Made by a program: the position numbers and the translations under genes. From Methyloversatilis sp. (GTDB lineage: Bacteria > Pseudomonadota > Gammaproteobacteria > Burkholderiales > Rhodocyclaceae), in NCBI RefSeq assembly GCF_030698125.1, contig NZ_JAUYNV010000029.1, forward strand, positions 1-57,479: a stretch of 57,479 nucleotides of DNA. The letters run 5' to 3'. How positions within the stretch are numbered: the first letter of the stretch is position 1; every line of letters starts with the position of its first letter. This document shows positions 46,237-55,561 of the stretch, piece by piece. The notes below the pieces were generated by a model. It was not told the origin of the DNA. It saw only the letters and a list, made by a program, of their open reading frames with translations, and ran no database searches.

Positions 46237-46426
46237 GAAGGTCTCCCGGAGGGGCGCGGCGCGACAGACCCGCTGCAGCGTCGCCGAACACTTCTGAAGT
46301 CTAGTGGAACATGCGCCGCGCGCCCGTTACAAGCGCGTGCATCGTGTGAGGTCCTGCCGGCGCAGCGCGTCGGTTGTGGACGGCACGCGACAGCCGGCGC
46401 ACGACATCGCGCGCGGATGTGGAATC

Positions 46427-47203
46427 ATGCAGCTTATGAACAGCTCAGGCCACAACCCCTTCGAGCCGGCGCCGCAGCCGGTCGTCGTACCGGACGTCAC
46501 GGCGCCTCAGTCGCACGGCCTGCCGGCCGGCCGCGGTCTGGAATGGCTGCGCCAGGGCTGGCAGTGTTTCCTGGCCGCGCCCGGCTTGTGGATCGTCATC
46601 ACCGTCATCTGGACGGTGGTGCTGGTGGCGCTCAATGTGGTGCCGCTGTTCGGCACCATCGCAGCGACCTTGCTGGCGATGGTGACGCTGGGCGGCATCA
46701 TGCACGGTTGCCGCGCGTTGTCGCGCGGCGAACCGCTCGAGCTGGCGCATCTGTGGGCCGGCTTCGGAGAACGGGTCAATCCGCTGCTCGCGCTGGGTGG
46801 CTGGTATCTGGGCGCGATGCTCGCGGTGACACTGTTCGTGCTGTTGATGTCGGCCATCGTCGCCGGTCTGGCCGGGCTCGCTGCATTCGCCGCGCTGCTG
46901 GTCGTGTCGGCCGCAACCTCGCTGCTGCTGGTGATTGCCGTGATGCTGATGGCGCCGGTGCTGATGGCCGTGTGGTTCGCGCCCGCGCTGGTGATGTTCC
47001 ACCGCATGACTGCCATCGAGTCGATGCGCGTCAGCTTCTACGCCTGCCTGCGCAACGCGCCGGCCTTTCTGGTGTTCGCGCTGATCTACATCGTGCTCGT
47101 CGTGCTGGCGTCGATCCCCGCCATGCTGGGCTGGCTGGTACTGCTGCCGGTCACCTTCGGCGCGATCTACGCGAGCTATCGCGACGTGTTCCGGCAGGAC
47201 TGA
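46427..47203 (+). CDS. BPSS1780-family membrane protein
   Basis: The 258-residue protein has a short proline-rich N-terminus, then WLRQGWQCFLAAPGLWIVI, and about six membrane helices with ALSRGEPLELAHLWAGF between the second and third. The family is common in betaproteobacteria and its function is unknown. The start is chosen at ATG 46427; ATG 46436 in frame is equally possible. It is followed by repeat array 2 and the convergent photolyase gene. Confidence 0.85.
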   Translation: MQLMNSSGHNPFEPAPQPVVVPDVTAPQSHGLPAGRGLEWLRQGWQCFLAAPGLWIVITVIWTVVLVALNVVPLFGTIAATLLAMVTLGGIMHGCRALSRGEPLELAHLWAGFGERVNPLLALGGWYLGAMLAVTLFVLLMSAIVAGLAGLAAFAALLVVSAATSLLLVIAVMLMAPVLMAVWFAPALVMFHRMTAIESMRVSFYACLRNAPAFLVFALIYIVLVVLASIPAMLGWLVLLPVTFGAIYASYRDVFRQD

Positions 47204-47844
47204 GGCGTCGTTTCCGGCTTTCGATTGGACAGCGGGCTGGCAGTCGGCGACGAGCCCGCGAGAGGTTTCGGTATCGGGAGGGGGTGTTGGGCATCGCTGC
47301 GCTCACCCCAACCTACGGAGTGTGGCAAGTAGGTTGGGGTGAGCGCAGCGATGCCCAACAAGCCCCCGCGCAAGTCGCCCGTAGGTTGGGGTGAGCGCAG
47401 CGATGCCCAACAGGCACCCGCGCAAGTCTCCCGTAGGTTGGGGTGAGCGCAGCGATGCCCAACAAGCCCCCGCGCAAGTCGCCCGTAGGTTGGGGTGAGC
47501 GCAGCGATGCCCAACAGGCACCCGCGCAAGTCGCCCGTAGGTTGGGGTGAGCGCAGCGATGCCCAACAAGCACCCGCAAAAAGTCGCCCGTAGGTTGGGG
47601 TGAGCGCAGCGATGCCCAACAGGCACCCGCAACAAGTCACCCGCAGGTTGGGGTGAGCGCAGCGATGCCCAACAAGCCCCCGCGCAAGTCGCCCGTAGGT
47701 TGGGGTGAGCGCAGCGATGCCCAACAAGCACCCGCGACCAGCCGACCCGTAGTTCGCGGTGAGCGCCGCGCCGCCCAACAAGCCCCCGCGACCAGCGGAC
47801 CCCGTAGGTTGGGGTGAGCGCAGCGATGCCCAACGCCGCCGCCG
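47204..47844. other. Intergenic stretch filled by repeat array 2
   Basis: This stretch of 641 bases between two convergent genes is nearly all repeat array (47286-47834), with about 80 ordinary bases before it. Open frames on both strands follow the repeats and are not genes. Confidence 0.8.
47286..47834. repeat. Repeat array 2: inverted head copy plus ten direct copies
   Basis: The same 31-base unit as in array 1 occurs inverted at 47286-47316 and then direct from 47329, 47381, 47433, 47485, 47537, 47590, 47643 (first T changed to C), 47695, 47749 (decayed) and 47803. The period is 52-54 bases. The inter-unit sequence is AAGCCCCCGCGCAAGTCGCC or AGGCACCCGCGCAAGTCGCC, different from array 1 but similar in length. 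The inverted head and first direct copy form a 31-base palindrome with a 12-base gap. Confidence 0.93.
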
Positions 47845-49305
47845 CTACGCCACGCCCCCCTTCACCGCCTTGAACCGTTCCAGCGTCGCCTCGCGCGCCG
47901 CCGCGTGATCCACCACCGGCGCCGGATAATCGCGGCCGATCACGCAGCCGGCCATCTGCTGTTCCAGCGGCGTCGCCAGCCAGGGCGCGTGGATGCGCTT
48001 GCGGTCGAATTTCGCGAGTTCCGGGCAGTAGCGGCGGATGAACTGGCCGTCGGCGTCGAATTTTTCCGACTGCGTGACCGGGTTGAAGATGCGGAACCAG
48101 GGCTGGGCGTCGCAGCCGGTCGATGCCGCCCACTGCCAGCCGCCGTTGTTGGCCGCCAGATCGAAGTCGTTCAGCGTGCGCGCGAACCAGTGCTCGCCGC
48201 GCCGCCAGGAAATGCCCAGATCCTTGGTCAGGAAGGACGCGCTGACCATGCGCAGCCGGTTGTGCATGTAGCCGGTCTGCGCCAGCTGGCGCTGCGCCGC
48301 ATCGACCAGCGGATATCCGGTGCGGCCTTCGCACCACGCGGCGAAGCGCACCTCGTCGTCCACCCAGCGCACGGCGTCGAACTCGGGCCGGAAGCTGCCG
48401 TTGAGCACGTGCGGGTTGTGCCACAGGATCTGGAAGTAGAAATCGCGCCAGATCAGTTCGTTCAGCCAGCCTTCGGCACCCGCGCCACCGCGCGCATGCG
48501 CTTCGCGTGCCAGTCTGCGCACCGATATCGTGCCGAAGCGCAGATGCACCGACAGGTAACTCGGCCCCTTTGCTGCCGGAAAGTCGCGCGTCTGCTTGTA
48601 GCGGTCGATCCGGTCGAGAAATTCGTCGAACAGCGTTTCGGCGCCGGACGCCCCGGTGGGCAGTTTCAGCGTTGCCAGATTGGTCGGCTCGAACCCCATG
48701 TCCGCCAGCGACGGAATGTCTGCGGGCGGCCGTGCCGCAAGTGCGGCCGCGTAACGGCGCACCGGATAGGCCTGAAGCTGATAGGGCGTGAGCTTCTTCA
48801 GCCAGGCGTTCCTGTACGGGGTGAATACCGAGAACGGCTTGTGCGCCAGCGTCAGCACTTCGTCGCACTCGAAAATGACCTGATCCTTGTACTGTTCGAA
48901 ACCGATGCCGTGCCGCGCCAGTTCGACGCTGACCTCGGCGTCGCGCAGCTGTGCCGCCGGTTCGTAGTCGCGGTTGCAGACCACGGTGTCCACGCCCAGC
49001 TCGCGCGCCAGCGCGGGCACGAGATCGCGCGCGCGGCCGTGGCGCACAATGAGGCCGGCACCGAGGTCGCGCAGGGCCGCGTCCAGCTCCACGATGGCGG
49101 CGTGGATGAACTCGACCCGCCGGTCGGCGTGCCAGCCTTCGCGCAGCAGTTCGTCCAGTATTTCGGTGTCGAACACGAATGCGCACCATATCGGGCCGCC
49201 TTCGCGCAGCGCGTGGTACAGCGCGGCGTGGTCATCCACCCGCAGGTCGCGACGGAACCACACCAGCCGGGACGAACTCTTTGCCACTTCCACTTCCACC
49301 TCCAT
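47845..49305 (-). CDS. phr: Deoxyribodipyrimidine photolyase
   Basis: The 486-residue protein is a class I CPD photolyase/cryptochrome: RLVWFRRDLRVDDHAAL at the start, the FAD-binding helical domain with LIWRDFYFQILW, GYMHNRLRMVSASFLTKDL, and NNGGWQWAASTG, which contains the electron-transfer tryptophan region. It repairs UV-induced pyrimidine dimers with light. ATG 49305 is chosen because homology starts there (MEVEVEVAK is a short extra lead). It is divergent from yqgE and ends at repeat array 2. Confidence 0.95.
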   Translation of the reverse strand: MEVEVEVAKSSSRLVWFRRDLRVDDHAALYHALREGGPIWCAFVFDTEILDELLREGWHADRRVEFIHAAIVELDAALRDLGAGLIVRHGRARDLVPALARELGVDTVVCNRDYEPAAQLRDAEVSVELARHGIGFEQYKDQVIFECDEVLTLAHKPFSVFTPYRNAWLKKLTPYQLQAYPVRRYAAALAARPPADIPSLADMGFEPTNLATLKLPTGASGAETLFDEFLDRIDRYKQTRDFPAAKGPSYLSVHLRFGTISVRRLAREAHARGGAGAEGWLNELIWRDFYFQILWHNPHVLNGSFRPEFDAVRWVDDEVRFAAWCEGRTGYPLVDAAQRQLAQTGYMHNRLRMVSASFLTKDLGISWRRGEHWFARTLNDFDLAANNGGWQWAASTGCDAQPWFRIFNPVTQSEKFDADGQFIRRYCPELAKFDRKRIHAPWLATPLEQQMAGCVIGRDYPAPVVDHAAAREATLERFKAVKGGVA

Positions 49306-49380
49306 GATCCGATCGCGTTTTCGAGTCGCGAAGGTCGCACAGGTTCTGCGACAAACGCACAACACGGATAAAATCCCGCC

Positions 49381-49959
49381 ATGCACGCGCACGCACTGAC
49401 TTCCACGGTCAATCTCACCGGCCATTTCCTGATCGCCATGCCCGCCATGGCCGACAAGAATTTCGCCCGCACGCTCACGCTGGTGTGCGAACACAACGAT
49501 CAGGGCGCGCTCGGCGTCATCGTCAACCGGCCGATCGACATGTCGCTCGAAGACCTGTTCGAGCGCATCGAACTCACGCTCGAATCGCCGCGCTTCCAGG
49601 GCCAGCCGGTCTACTTCGGCGGCCCGGTGCAGACCGACCGCGGCTTCGTGCTGCACCGCCCGGTCGGCGAATGGCAATCCACCATCGATGTCGGCAACGG
49701 CCTCGGCCTGACCTCGTCGCGCGATGTGCTGCAGGCGCTGGGCAGCGAAATCGAGCCGAACGACGTGCTGGTCACGCTCGGTTATGCCGGCTGGCAGGCG
49801 GGCCAGATCGAATGGGAAATGGCGCAGAACGCGTGGCTCACCGTGCCTGCCGACAGCGGCATCATTTTCGACCTGCCGCCGGAAGAACGCCTGGTCGCCG
49901 CAATGCAGCTGCTCGGCGTCGATTTCGCGTCGCTGTCCGACGTGGCCGGGCATGCCTGA
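49381..49959 (+). CDS. yqgE: YqgE/AlgH family protein
   Basis: The 192-residue protein is a full Yqg[21 protein letters not shown], then [26 protein letters not shown] and [14 protein letters not shown]. The family is conserved in proteobacteria and AlgH affects alginate regulation; the biochemical role is unclear. It starts the yqgE-ruvX-pyrR-pyrB-dihydroorotase operon and its stop overlaps ruvX by 8 bases. Confidence 0.95.
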   Translation: MHAHALTSTVNLTGHFLIAMPAMADKNFARTLTLVCEHNDQGALGVIVNRPIDMSLEDLFERIELTLESPRFQGQPVYFGGPVQTDRGFVLHRPVGEWQSTIDVGNGLGLTSSRDVLQALGSEIEPNDVLVTLGYAGWQAGQIEWEMAQNAWLTVPADSGIIFDLPPEERLVAAMQLLGVDFASLSDVAGHA

Positions 49960-50398
49960 ACCGGGTGGTCTTCCTGCGCGCGGTACCGTGCTGGCGTTCG
50001 ACTTCGGCGAAAAACGCATCGGCGTTGCCGTGGGCGAATGCGAACTGCGCAGCGCCAGTCCGCTGCTCACCTTCGATGCCGAAACCAACGACGCCCGCTG
50101 GTCGGCCGTCGGTCGACTGCTCGACGAATGGAAGCCGGTCACGCTGGTGGTCGGTCTGCCACTGTCGCCCGATGGCGTGCCGCACGACATGACGGCGCGC
50201 GCCGAACGCTTTGCGCGCCAGCTCGAAGGGCGCTACCGCCTGCCGGTCGTGCTGCAGGACGAGCGCTACACCTCGGCCGAAGCGGACAGCCAGCTGCGCG
50301 ACGAAGGCGGCGTGCGCGACTGGCGCAGCCGCAAGCAGAAACTGGACGCACACGCGGCCCAGCTCATCCTCAAGGACTATTTCGATGTCACTGCCTGA
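49952..50398 (+). CDS. ruvX: Holliday junction resolvase-like protein RuvX (YqgF)
   Basis: The 148-residue protein has the RNase H-like fold of Yqg[26 protein letters not shown], and [13 protein letters not shown]. It acts on 16S rRNA 5' maturation and possibly recombination. Its start overlaps yqgE and its stop overlaps pyrR by 14 bases, so the operon is tightly coupled. Confidence 0.94.
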   Translation: MPEPGGLPARGTVLAFDFGEKRIGVAVGECELRSASPLLTFDAETNDARWSAVGRLLDEWKPVTLVVGLPLSPDGVPHDMTARAERFARQLEGRYRLPVVLQDERYTSAEADSQLRDEGGVRDWRSRKQKLDAHAAQLILKDYFDVTA

Positions 50399-50876
50399 CG
50401 CAGAACACCTGCTGGTCGTGCTGGCCGACCAGATTCGCCCGCGGGTCGGCGCCGACACGGCGCTGGTCGGCCTGCACACCGGCGGCGTGTGGCTGGCGCA
50501 ACGACTGCACGCCCTGCTCGGTCTGATGCAGCCGGCTGGCTCGCTCGACGTGAGCTTCTACCGCGACGACTACGCCAAGCGCGGCCTGGCGCGCGACACG
50601 CGTTCGTCGTCGCTGCCCTTCGAGGTGGAAGGGCGGCACCTGATACTGGTCGACGACGTGCTGCACACCGGCCGCACGGTGCGCGCCGCGCTGAACGAAC
50701 TGTTCGACTACGGCCGTCCGCTGCGGGTCGAACTGGCCGTGCTGGTCGATCGCGGCGGGCGCGAACTGCCGGTCGCGCCGACCTACTGCGCGGCGACGCT
50801 CGACTTGCCGCCCGGGCAGCGCGTGAAACTGGCGCAGGACGGCGACACCCTCTCGCTGCGGCTGACCGGGAGCTGA
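50385..50876 (+). CDS. pyrR: PyrR-type phosphoribosyltransferase
   Basis: The 163-residue protein is a type I phosphoribosyltransferase with the PRPP loop [18 protein letters not shown] and [15 protein letters not shown], which matches PyrR. In Gram-positive bacteria PyrR attenuates pyr mRNA; in proteobacteria its regulatory role is less certain and it may act as uracil phosphoribosyltransferase. It precedes pyrB with a 2-base gap. No attenuator hairpin was recognised. Confidence 0.93.
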   Translation: MSLPDAEHLLVVLADQIRPRVGADTALVGLHTGGVWLAQRLHALLGLMQPAGSLDVSFYRDDYAKRGLARDTRSSSLPFEVEGRHLILVDDVLHTGRTVRAALNELFDYGRPLRVELAVLVDRGGRELPVAPTYCAATLDLPPGQRVKLAQDGDTLSLRLTGS

Positions 50877-50878
50877 CC

Positions 50879-51847
50879 ATGGCGCGCAACCCGCAACTGA
50901 ACCGGCACGGTGAACTGCAGCACCTGCTGACCACCGAAGGCCTGCCGCGCGACGTCATCACGCGCATCCTCGACACCGCCGAGCCGTTCACGGTGGTGGC
51001 CGAACGCGAGGTGAAGAAGCTGCCGCTGCTGCGCGGCAAAAGCGTGTTCAACCTGTTCTTCGAAAACAGCACGCGCACCCGCACCACCTTCGAAATCGCC
51101 GCCAAGCGCCTGTCGGCCGACGTGATCAACCTGAACATTTCGACCAGTTCGACCAACAAGGGCGAAACGCTGCTCGACACGGTGGACAACCTCGCCGCGA
51201 TGCAGGCCGACATGTTCGTCGTGCGCCACGCCTCCAGCGGCGCGCCCTACCTGATCGCCCAGCACCTCGAAGCGACCGGCCGCGACCACATCCACGTCAT
51301 CAACGCCGGCGACGGGCGGCACGCGCACCCGACGCAGGGCCTGCTCGACATGTACACCATCCGCCACTACAAGCGCGACTTCACGCAGCTGTCGGTGGCC
51401 GTCGTCGGCGACATCCTGCATTCGCGCGTGGCGCGCAGCCAGATCCACGCACTGACCACGCTGGGCGTGCCCGACCTGCGCGCCATCGCGCCGAAAACGC
51501 TGCTGCCGGCCGACATCGACCGGCTGGGCTGTCGCGTCTTCCACGACATGGCAGAAGGTCTGCGCGGCGTCGATGTCGTGATGATGCTGCGGCTGCAGAA
51601 CGAACGCATGCAGGGCTCGCTGCTGCCCAGCCCGCAGGAATATTTCAAGTTCTTCGGCCTGACGCAGGAAAAGCTGGCGCTGGCCAAGCCGGACGCCATC
51701 GTGCTGCACCCGGGGCCGATGAACCGCGGCGTCGAAATCGACTCGGCGGTGGCCGACGGTCGGCAGGCCGTCATCCTGCCGCAGGTCACTTTCGGCATCG
51801 CCGTGCGGATGGCTGTCATGGCGATGCTGGGGTCTGTTGAAGCGTGA
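50879..51847 (+). CDS. pyrB: Aspartate carbamoyltransferase catalytic subunit
   Basis: The 322-residue protein has the carbamoyl-phosphate motif [19 protein letters not shown], the loop [12 protein letters not shown], and [11 protein letters not shown] near the end. It makes carbamoyl aspartate, the first committed step of pyrimidine synthesis. No pyrI subunit gene is present; the downstream inactive dihydroorotase is the usual partner of this class of pyrB. ATG 50879 is chosen 2 bases after the pyrR stop. Confidence 0.96.
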   Translation: MARNPQLNRHGELQHLLTTEGLPRDVITRILDTAEPFTVVAEREVKKLPLLRGKSVFNLFFENSTRTRTTFEIAAKRLSADVINLNISTSSTNKGETLLDTVDNLAAMQADMFVVRHASSGAPYLIAQHLEATGRDHIHVINAGDGRHAHPTQGLLDMYTIRHYKRDFTQLSVAVVGDILHSRVARSQIHALTTLGVPDLRAIAPKTLLPADIDRLGCRVFHDMAEGLRGVDVVMMLRLQNERMQGSLLPSPQEYFKFFGLTQEKLALAKPDAIVLHPGPMNRGVEIDSAVADGRQAVILPQVTFGIAVRMAVMAMLGSVEA

Positions 51848-51893
51848 TGGCACCCCTCGACTCATTTCGACAGACCTCCGCCGGAGTCAACGC

Positions 51894-53192
51894 ATGAAGA
51901 TCCACATCAAGGGCGGTCACCTGATCGACCCGGCGCAGGACATCGATGCGCCGACCGACCTGTACATCGCCGCCGGCAAGGTGGTCGCGCTGGGCGACGC
52001 ACCGGACGGCTTTCACGCCAACCGCGTCCTCGACGCCACCGGACGCATCGTCGCGCCGGGCCTGATCGACCTGTGCGCGCGGCTGCGCGAGCCGGGGCTG
52101 GAGTACCGTGCCACGCTGGAATCCGAAATGGCCGCCGCGGTCGCCGGCGGCATCACCAGTCTGGCCTGCCCGCCGGACACCGACCCGGTGCTGGATGAGC
52201 CGGGGCTGGTGGAAATGCTGAAGCACCGCGCACGCATGCTCAACCTCGCGCATGTGTATCCGCACGGCGCGCTGACCATGGGCCTGAAAGGTCAGCGGCT
52301 CACCGAAATGGGCGAACTGTTCGACGCCGGCTGCATTGCGTTCAGCCAGGCCAATGTGCCGGTGGCCGACACGCAGGTGCTGTTCCGCGCCATGCAGTAC
52401 GCCGCCACGTTCGGCTACACCGTATGGCTGCAGCCGACCGATCTGCACCTGTCGTCCGATGGCGTGGCGCACGAAGGCGAAGTGGCCGCGCGGCTCGGTC
52501 TGACCGGCATACCGATACTCGCCGAAACGCTGGCCATCGGCCAGATGCTGCAACTGGCCCGCGCCACCGGCTGTCGCCTGCATCTGGCGCGCATTTCCAG
52601 CCGGGCCGGGCTGATGCTGATCGATCAGGCACGGCTCGACGGGCTGAAGGTGAGCTGCGACGTCGCCATCCACTCGCTGCACCTGTGCGATGTCGACATC
52701 GGCTACTTCGACCCGCAGTGCCGCACCATTCCGCCGCTGCGCGCGCAGTTCGACCGCGAGGCACTGCGCGCCGCGCTGGCCGACGGCCGCATCGACGCGC
52801 TGTGTTCCGATCACACGCCGGTGGATGACGACGCCAAGCAGGTGCCGTTCGCCGAAGCCGAACCGGGCACCACCGGGCTGGAACTGCTGCTGCCGCTGAC
52901 GCTGTCATGGGCGCGCGAAATGCATCTGCCGCTGCCGCTGGCGCTCGCCCGCATCACGTCGGACGCGGCACGCGTGCTCGGACTGGACGCCGGTCACCTG
53001 CGCATCGGCAGTGCCGCCGACGTGTGCATCTTCGACCCCGACGCACCCGTCATGATCAGTCGCGCGACCTTGCGCAGTCAGGGCCGCAACACGCCGTTCA
53101 TCGGTCGGGAGCTGCTGGGCAAGGTGTGCGCGACGCTGGTGTCGGGTCAGGTGGTGTACGAGACGCCCGCGAACGACAAGACCGCCCGGTAG
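51894..53192 (+). CDS. pyrX: Dihydroorotase-like protein lacking metal ligands (PyrC'/PyrX)
   Basis: The 432-residue protein has the amidohydrolase fold of class I dihydroorotase: VAPGLIDLCARLREPG, GITSLACPPDTDPV, SDHTPVDDD and GSAADVCIFDPDA. The HxH metal motif expected before LREPG is C61-A62-R63. The HAED motif is QPTD, and one further histidine is lost (LHLARIS). It should therefore be inactive and act as a structural partner of PyrB, as in the Pseudomonas pyrBC' pair; an active pyrC must exist elsewhere. It follows pyrB by 46 bases. Confidence 0.92.
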   Translation: MKIHIKGGHLIDPAQDIDAPTDLYIAAGKVVALGDAPDGFHANRVLDATGRIVAPGLIDLCARLREPGLEYRATLESEMAAAVAGGITSLACPPDTDPVLDEPGLVEMLKHRARMLNLAHVYPHGALTMGLKGQRLTEMGELFDAGCIAFSQANVPVADTQVLFRAMQYAATFGYTVWLQPTDLHLSSDGVAHEGEVAARLGLTGIPILAETLAIGQMLQLARATGCRLHLARISSRAGLMLIDQARLDGLKVSCDVAIHSLHLCDVDIGYFDPQCRTIPPLRAQFDREALRAALADGRIDALCSDHTPVDDDAKQVPFAEAEPGTTGLELLLPLTLSWAREMHLPLPLALARITSDAARVLGLDAGHLRIGSAADVCIFDPDAPVMISRATLRSQGRNTPFIGRELLGKVCATLVSGQVVYETPANDKTAR

Positions 53193-53234
53193 AGGCGGCC
53201 AGGCGCCGCCCGAAGTGCATGATCGAAGCTTGTT

Positions 53235-53359
53235 GTTGGGCATCGCTGCGCGCACCCCAACCAACGGGGCAGCAAGTTGGCAGCGTTGAGCGCAGCGATG
53301 TCAGCCGGGCAGCCTCGACACGTCAACCGTAGGTTGGGGTGAGCGCAGCGATGCCCAAC
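53235..53359. repeat. Repeat array 3: inverted head copy plus decayed and intact direct copy
   Basis: An inverted 31-base unit with three changes is at 53235-53265, a decayed direct copy at about 53275-53301 (TTGAGCGCAGCGATG), and a perfect direct copy at 53329-53359. The array lies between the stops of the convergent dihydroorotase-like and yggT genes. Confidence 0.85.
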
Positions 53360-53378
53360 GCAGCCCGCTGTGCCCGCG

Positions 53379-53945
53379 TCACATGACCAGTGCGAAGATC
53401 TGCCGCGACGCCGCATCGATCAGGTAGAGCACGATCTGCAGCAGCAGGATGAGTACCAGCGGTGACAGGTCGACGTTGGCGATCGGTGGCATGACGCGCT
53501 GGATCGGCTGCAGGAAGGGCCGCGTCACGGCACCCAGGATGCCGCCCAGCGGATTGCCGGGCGACACCCAGCTCAGCACCGCCGAAATGAGCAGCGCGAT
53601 GATCAGGAACCACACCGACAGGCGCGCCACTTCGAACAGCCCGCGCAGGAAGATCAGCGGAATCAGGTTGTCTGCACCGAGGCCGCCTTGCAGCGTGGCC
53701 GCCAGCAGCAGCAGCGCGACCTGCAGCAGCCAGGCCACGACGAAGGTCGCCATGTCGAGGCCGAACACAGCGGGAATCACCTTGCGCGCCGGCAGCACCG
53801 CCCAGTCGGTGGTCTGGATGACGAACTGGCCCAGCTGGTTGCGGAAGCTGACACGCGCCCACTGCATGTAGAAACGGGCGAGCAGCAATGTGGTGACGAA
53901 GCCGGCGACGGCATTCAGGACGAGCAGGATCAGGTCGGTCAGCAT
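53379..53945 (-). CDS. YggT-family membrane protein
   Basis: The 188-residue protein has two YggT repeats of two helices each: LLARFYMQWARVSFRNQLG and later ISAVLSWVSPGNPLGG with QPIQRVMPP. The family is linked to osmotic stress and cell division or shape in different bacteria. It lies 54 bases after proC in the same direction, the usual proC-yggT arrangement. Confidence 0.92.
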   Translation of the reverse strand: MLTDLILLVLNAVAGFVTTLLLARFYMQWARVSFRNQLGQFVIQTTDWAVLPARKVIPAVFGLDMATFVVAWLLQVALLLLAATLQGGLGADNLIPLIFLRGLFEVARLSVWFLIIALLISAVLSWVSPGNPLGGILGAVTRPFLQPIQRVMPPIANVDLSPLVLILLLQIVLYLIDAASRQIFALVM

Positions 53946-53999
53946 GGATTCGTGGTGAGGTGATTCAGCAAGGAAAGAGGATCGGGCCGCGGTCGGCGC

Positions 54000-54812
54000 C
54001 TATTGCGCACCCAGCTGGTCACCCAGCTCGGCGCCGCGTGCCGCCGCCGCGGCGAGTGCGCGCACGATCGAGTCTGCCACACCGTCGGCGGCCATCGACT
54101 TCAGCGCCGCTTCGGTCGTGCCGCCCTTGGACGTGACGCGTTCGCGCAGGGTGCCGGGCGATTCCGGGCTTTGCGCCGCCAGCGCGGCGGCGCCGGTGAA
54201 GGTGGCGACCGCGAGCCGGTGCGCCTGATCAGCGCTCAGGCCGAGCGCCTCGCCGCCGCGCACCATGGCTTCGATGAAGTGGAATACATAGGCCGGACCG
54301 CTGCCCGACAGGGCGGTCACGGCGTCGATCAGCCGTTCTTCCGCCACCCACACCGTGGTGCCGACGGCGGCCAGCACTTGTTCCGCCTGCGCGCGCTCGC
54401 TGTCGCTGACCGCGGCGTCGGCGTAAAGGCCGGTCACGCCCTGACCGATCAGTGCCGGCGTGTTCGGCATGGCGCGCACGATGCGCGTGTAGCCGCCGAG
54501 CCAGCGCGACAGGTCGGCCGCGCGCAGGCCTGCCGCGATGCTCAGTACGGTCTGGTGGTCGAGCCCTGGCGCGAGTGCGGCGCACACCTCGCGCATCTGC
54601 TGCGGCTTGACCGCCAGCACGATCAGGTCGCAGCGCAGCGCAGCCGCGTCCGGCGCTTCAACCGCCCGTACGCCGAAGTCGCGTGCCAGCCGGGCGCGCG
54701 CCTCGGCGTGCGGCTCGACCACGCTGATGCCCGCCGCGTCGCCACCGCGCCTGATCCAGCCGCCAATCAGCGCACTGGCCATGTTGCCGCCGCCGATGAA
54801 AGTAATCTGCAT
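54000..54812 (-). CDS. proC: Pyrroline-5-carboxylate reductase
   Basis: The 270-residue protein has the N-terminal Rossmann motif FIGGGNMASALIGGW, LAVKPQQMREV, VRAMPNTPALIGQGVTG, and the dimer/active-site SGSGPAYVFHFIEAM with TSKGGTTEAAL. It reduces pyrroline-5-carboxylate to proline with NADPH. ATG 54812 is the usual N-terminus; the upstream open frame is not coding. yggT follows. Confidence 0.96.
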   Translation of the reverse strand: MQITFIGGGNMASALIGGWIRRGGDAAGISVVEPHAEARARLARDFGVRAVEAPDAAALRCDLIVLAVKPQQMREVCAALAPGLDHQTVLSIAAGLRAADLSRWLGGYTRIVRAMPNTPALIGQGVTGLYADAAVSDSERAQAEQVLAAVGTTVWVAEERLIDAVTALSGSGPAYVFHFIEAMVRGGEALGLSADQAHRLAVATFTGAAALAAQSPESPGTLRERVTSKGGTTEAALKSMAADGVADSIVRALAAAAARGAELGDQLGAQ

Positions 54813-55011
54813 TGCCCGTCCCGTGAGTGAAGGCGGCCCGCCGGGCCACCTTGCCCCGTGCCGCCGCGCGCTATGGTAACCGGCGGCGGCAAAGCGGCGA
54901 AACGTCCTCGCGGCGCGTGCGTTCGCGGAAGGTTCGCACCGGGCCGTAGCGCCAATCATGAAGTGCCCCGCACGTTGCCGGGTGTAATTTGATTGCTGCT
55001 ACGATTGGGCA

Positions 55012-55497
55012 ATGCCACAGAAAACCGATGCCCTTCCCGAAGCGATGGATCTCACGCCGGTAACGGCTCAGCTGTGCTTCACGCTGTACTCGTCATCGCT
55101 GACGATGACCAAGGCCTTCAAGCCGCTGCTCAACGGGATCGGCCTGACCTACCCGCAATACCTCGTGTTGCTGGCACTCGGCGACGCCGGCCGGGCGCTC
55201 ACCGTGTCGGCACTGGGCGAACAGCTGTTCCTCGACTCCGGTACCTTGACGCCGCTGCTCAAGCGCATGGAAACCGCAGGGCTGATCACCCGCCGCCGGT
55301 CGACGGCCGACGAACGTCTGGTCGAACTGAGCCTCACCGAAGCTGGGCACGACACGTGCCGGCGCGCCCGGGCGATTCCGGTGACGCTCGGTCCGGCCAC
55401 CGGCTGTTCGGCGCGCGAACTGTCCGAACTGGTAGCTGCATTGCAGGGCGTGCGCTCTGCGCTGACGCGCCACCTCGATGCCGTGGCCGGAAACTGA
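55012..55497 (+). CDS. ohrR: MarR-family regulator of OhrR type
   Basis: The 161-residue protein has the OhrR pattern LCFTLYSSSLTMTKAFKPLL with the peroxide-sensing C22, the winged helix TVSALGEQLFLDSGTLTPLL, and RRSTADERLVELSLTEAG. OhrR represses ohr until an organic hydroperoxide oxidises the cysteine. No ohr gene is adjacent; the OsmC gene at 42050 is 13 kb away. The start ATG 55012 is close to an AT-rich promoter region. An excellent hairpin follows. Confidence 0.9.
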   Translation: MPQKTDALPEAMDLTPVTAQLCFTLYSSSLTMTKAFKPLLNGIGLTYPQYLVLLALGDAGRALTVSALGEQLFLDSGTLTPLLKRMETAGLITRRRSTADERLVELSLTEAGHDTCRRARAIPVTLGPATGCSARELSELVAALQGVRSALTRHLDAVAGN

Positions 55498-55519
55498 ACG
55501 CGGCAGGGGCCCATGAATG

Positions 55520-55545
55520 AAAGGGGCCGCATTCTCGGCCCCTTT
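55520..55545. terminator. Bidirectional terminator hairpin
   Basis: AAAGGGGCCG (55520-55529) and CGGCCCCTTT (55536-55545) form a perfect 10-base stem with a 6-base loop. It ends in T residues on both strands. It lies between the convergent ohrR and PEP-CTERM genes. Confidence 0.85.
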
Positions 55546-55561
55546 CAATGCAGCGGCTGAT

